7,087 nucleotides of DNA. Source: Flavobacteriales bacterium (GTDB lineage: Bacteria > Bacteroidota > Bacteroidia > Flavobacteriales_D > Sanyastnellaceae). Position numbers and translations under genes: made by a program. The notes under the pieces were generated by a model that was not told where the DNA came from, made no database searches, and was given only the letters and a program-made list of their open reading frames with translations. Location: positions 1 through 7,087 of the forward strand of contig DQKQ01000038.1 of NCBI GenBank assembly GCA_015660615.1. Direction: 5' to 3'. Below, in pieces: positions 6,013 to 7,087 of this stretch (position 1 is the stretch's first letter; each line of letters begins with the position of its first letter).

Positions 6013-6261
6013 ATGCTTGGAGTTGGCGCATTTAGCGAACTTAGCTTTAGTGAAACGAAAGACGCCGAAGCGGTGTTGGTGGGATTGCTGCCAGTTGTGT
6101 ATTTCAATAGTTCCACATTAGCTTTTCCACTGAGTATAAACAAGCTAAATAATTTGTCTCTCAATATTAATAAATTAAACGATTTTGACTTGAAAATCAA
6201 CACCAATCAAGAGTATTCTCTAATTATAAATAAAATGCTCGATTTTACCACAAGGAGATAA
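6013..6261 (+). CDS. Small repeat protein of unknown function
   Basis: The product is 82 residues. The function is not recognised. The N-terminal part contains GVGAFSELSFSE (3-14), a short FSE duplication of a type I recall at the N-termini of some phage structural proteins. A hydrophobic stretch follows (AVLVGLLPVVYF, 20-31), too short and mixed to call a membrane span. Residues 38-77 are four head-to-tail decapeptides with a fixed L.IN core (see the repeat entry), suggesting short beta strands stacked in a regular array. The gene is the first after the terminator, and its stop lies two bases before the next gene's ATG with that gene's Shine-Dalgarno site inside its end, so the two are likely translationally linked. 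Its place matches the small head-completion genes downstream of the lambda capsid gene, but no similarity to them is visible. A minor virion or tail-attachment protein is plausible. Confidence 0.68.
   Translation: MLGVGAFSELSFSETKDAEAVLVGLLPVVYFNSSTLAFPLSINKLNNLSLNINKLNDFDLKINTNQEYSLIINKMLDFTTRR
6124..6243 (+). repeat. Four tandem decapeptide repeats (30-base period)
   Basis: Residues 38-77 of the 82-residue protein read as FPLSINKLNN, LSLNINKLND, FDLKINTNQE and YSLIINKMLD. All four keep Leu at position 3, Ile at 5 and Asn at 6; Lys at 7 is kept in three, and positions 1 and 10 are hydrophobic and Asn/Asp/Glu. The period is exactly 10 residues without insertions. The DNA copies have diverged in synonymous and non-synonymous positions, so the pattern appears maintained at protein level and is not a recent duplication. 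Confidence 0.8.
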
Positions 6262-6263
6262 AA

Positions 6264-6554
6264 ATGGCCCAATTTTGTGTCAATATCGAGGATTCTGATG
6301 TGGATAGAGTTATCGTCGCCATGTGTGCTAATTACGGGTATGAAGTTATGATTAATAATCCGAACTTTGATCCATCATTACCGGCAGATCCGCTCACTAA
6401 CCCGGAAAAGATGGTTAATCCAGAAAACTCTTTACAGTTTGCTAACCGTAAAGTGCGAGGGTTTCTTACGGAAAACACGGTTGCTTACGAGATCAAACAG
6501 GCTAAGGCTGCGTTGTCAATCCCCTCTGGTCCAGATATTAGTGATCCTCAATAA
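6264..6554 (+). CDS. Conserved-looking small phage protein, function unknown
   Basis: The product is 96 residues. The ATG at 6264 follows AAGGAG (6252-6257) with a 6-base spacer; the binding site lies within the end of the preceding gene. The sequence starts with MAQFCVNIEDSDVDRVI, then ANYGYEVMINNPNFDPSLPA, then NPENSLQFANRKVRGFLTE and AYEIKQAKAAL. The order 'DVDRVI, NYGY, NPE, FA.RKV..F, AYE...A' resembles small proteins I recall downstream of capsid genes in other phages, with a helical C-terminal half and an Ala-rich tail. I know of no defined function for them. It is likely soluble, with no signal peptide or membrane segment. By position it may be a head-completion, adaptor or tail-assembly protein, but that is a guess. 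It is probably cotranscribed with the repeat protein and the tail-fibre-like gene. Confidence 0.7.
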   Translation: MAQFCVNIEDSDVDRVIVAMCANYGYEVMINNPNFDPSLPADPLTNPEKMVNPENSLQFANRKVRGFLTENTVAYEIKQAKAALSIPSGPDISDPQ

Positions 6555-6578
6555 GTAATAGTAACCAACATTACTTTT
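6553..6578 (+). other. Weak hairpin overlapping a stop codon
   Basis: AAGTAAT (6553-6559) and ATTACTT (6570-6576) form a 7-base AT-rich stem with a 10-base loop, followed by only a short T run. It starts within the stop codon of the 96-residue gene. It could weakly attenuate transcription or protect an mRNA end, but the low GC content makes a real terminator unlikely. Confidence 0.25.
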
Positions 6579-6598
6579 AATATCTGGCAGGAGGAATC

Positions 6599-7087
6599 AT
6601 GGCGCTTACATTAGCCGATAGAATAAAACAATATACCACCAGTACGGGATCTGGAGATATATCGTTTACCGGAACCCCTGCCGGGTTTGCTAGTTTCAGT
6701 TCCGTATTATCTGTTGGCGATCTTACATACTATTGCATAGAAGAAAGTGACAAGTGGGAAGTTGGCATAGGAACGTATGGTTCTGACAATATGGTGCGTA
6801 GCTATGTGTTAGATAGCTCTAATAGCGGTAGCCATATTAGCTTGGGCGGTAGTGGGATAGTGTTTGTTACTTATCCCGCTGATAAAAGCGTATATCGTGA
6901 CCAAGAATCTAGACTTATTGTTGGGCCGTCCGGTCTTATATTTGATAACGGATCTGTTCTTAAGGATTTTAAATTAACTGAGCTGACCGATGTTGCGATC
7001 AGTGGAACAGTTGTATCGACCCACGTTTTCGCTCTCAACAATACAAACAAAAGCATATTGATTGGGGATGTTACTGGGCCATCTAAT
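6599..7087 (+). CDS. Tail fibre or receptor-binding type protein, N-terminal part
   Basis: The frame is open from the ATG at 6599 to the right edge (163 residues visible, no stop), so the gene is truncated by the window. AGGAGG (6589-6594) lies 4 bases before the ATG. The first 95 residues match a module I recognise from the N-termini of many phage tail-fibre and tail-associated proteins: LADRIKQYTTSTGSGDISFTG (5-25), FSSV..VGDLTYYCIEE (33-49), WEVGIGTY (53-60), VLDSSNSGS (70-78) and GIVFVTYPADK (86-96). This module is a beta-rich domain thought to attach or fold at the virion-proximal end. After it the sequence becomes less conserved in style (GPSGLIFDNGSVLKDFKLTELTD, 109-131), consistent with a stalk leading to a variable receptor-binding end outside the window. 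The exact virion position (fibre, collar or spike) cannot be told. Confidence 0.75.
   Translation, partial: MALTLADRIKQYTTSTGSGDISFTGTPAGFASFSSVLSVGDLTYYCIEESDKWEVGIGTYGSDNMVRSYVLDSSNSGSHISLGGSGIVFVTYPADKSVYRDQESRLIVGPSGLIFDNGSVLKDFKLTELTDVAISGTVVSTHVFALNNTNKSILIGDVTGPSN

Noticed and set aside
1..7087. CRISPR array, tRNA gene, insertion sequence or attachment site
   Set aside because: No spaced direct repeats, cloverleaf, transposase-like protein or terminal inverted repeats were seen on reading both strands. Gaps between genes are at most about 100 bases.

Overview
The window is a piece of a tailed double-stranded DNA bacteriophage genome (Caudoviricetes), either a free phage or an integrated prophage. 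Every supported gene lies on the + strand, and together they form a packaging and head-assembly module that leads into a tail-fibre-like gene. Ribosome binding sites are strong purine-rich Shine-Dalgarno sequences (AAGGAG or GGAGG), the standard code is used, gaps are short, and base composition is moderately AT-rich by eye. The protein patterns resemble those of uncultured environmental (often marine) phages, but that is recalled family resemblance. Nothing in the window identifies the host.

Layout: 1-623 is the 3' end of the large terminase gene (nuclease domain). 684-2789 is a long portal protein with a C-terminal extension. 2839-4350 is a prohead protease fused in frame to an acidic coiled-coil scaffold, and a strong internal ribosome binding site with an ATG at 3661 would also yield the scaffold alone. 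4381-4875 is a probable head decoration protein. 4909-5913 is the major capsid protein. A near-perfect intrinsic terminator sits at 5940-5970. After it come a small protein with four exact-period decapeptide repeats (6013-6261), a 96-residue small protein (6264-6554), and the start of a tail-fibre or receptor-binding type protein that is open to the right edge (6599-7087).

How the genes work together: the portal nucleates the procapsid, and the free scaffold and the protease-scaffold fusion direct polymerisation of the capsid protein. The protease then removes the scaffold, the terminase packages DNA through the portal, and the decoration protein probably stabilises the expanded head. The order portal, protease with nested scaffold, decoration, capsid is the same as in phage lambda (B, C/Nu3, D, E), although the protease does not look like lambda's ClpP-type enzyme. 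Points most worth a second look are the nested scaffold start, the decapeptide-repeat protein just after the terminator, the early position of the tail-fibre-like gene, and a T-rich TTTGTGTAT element in three intergenic gaps.
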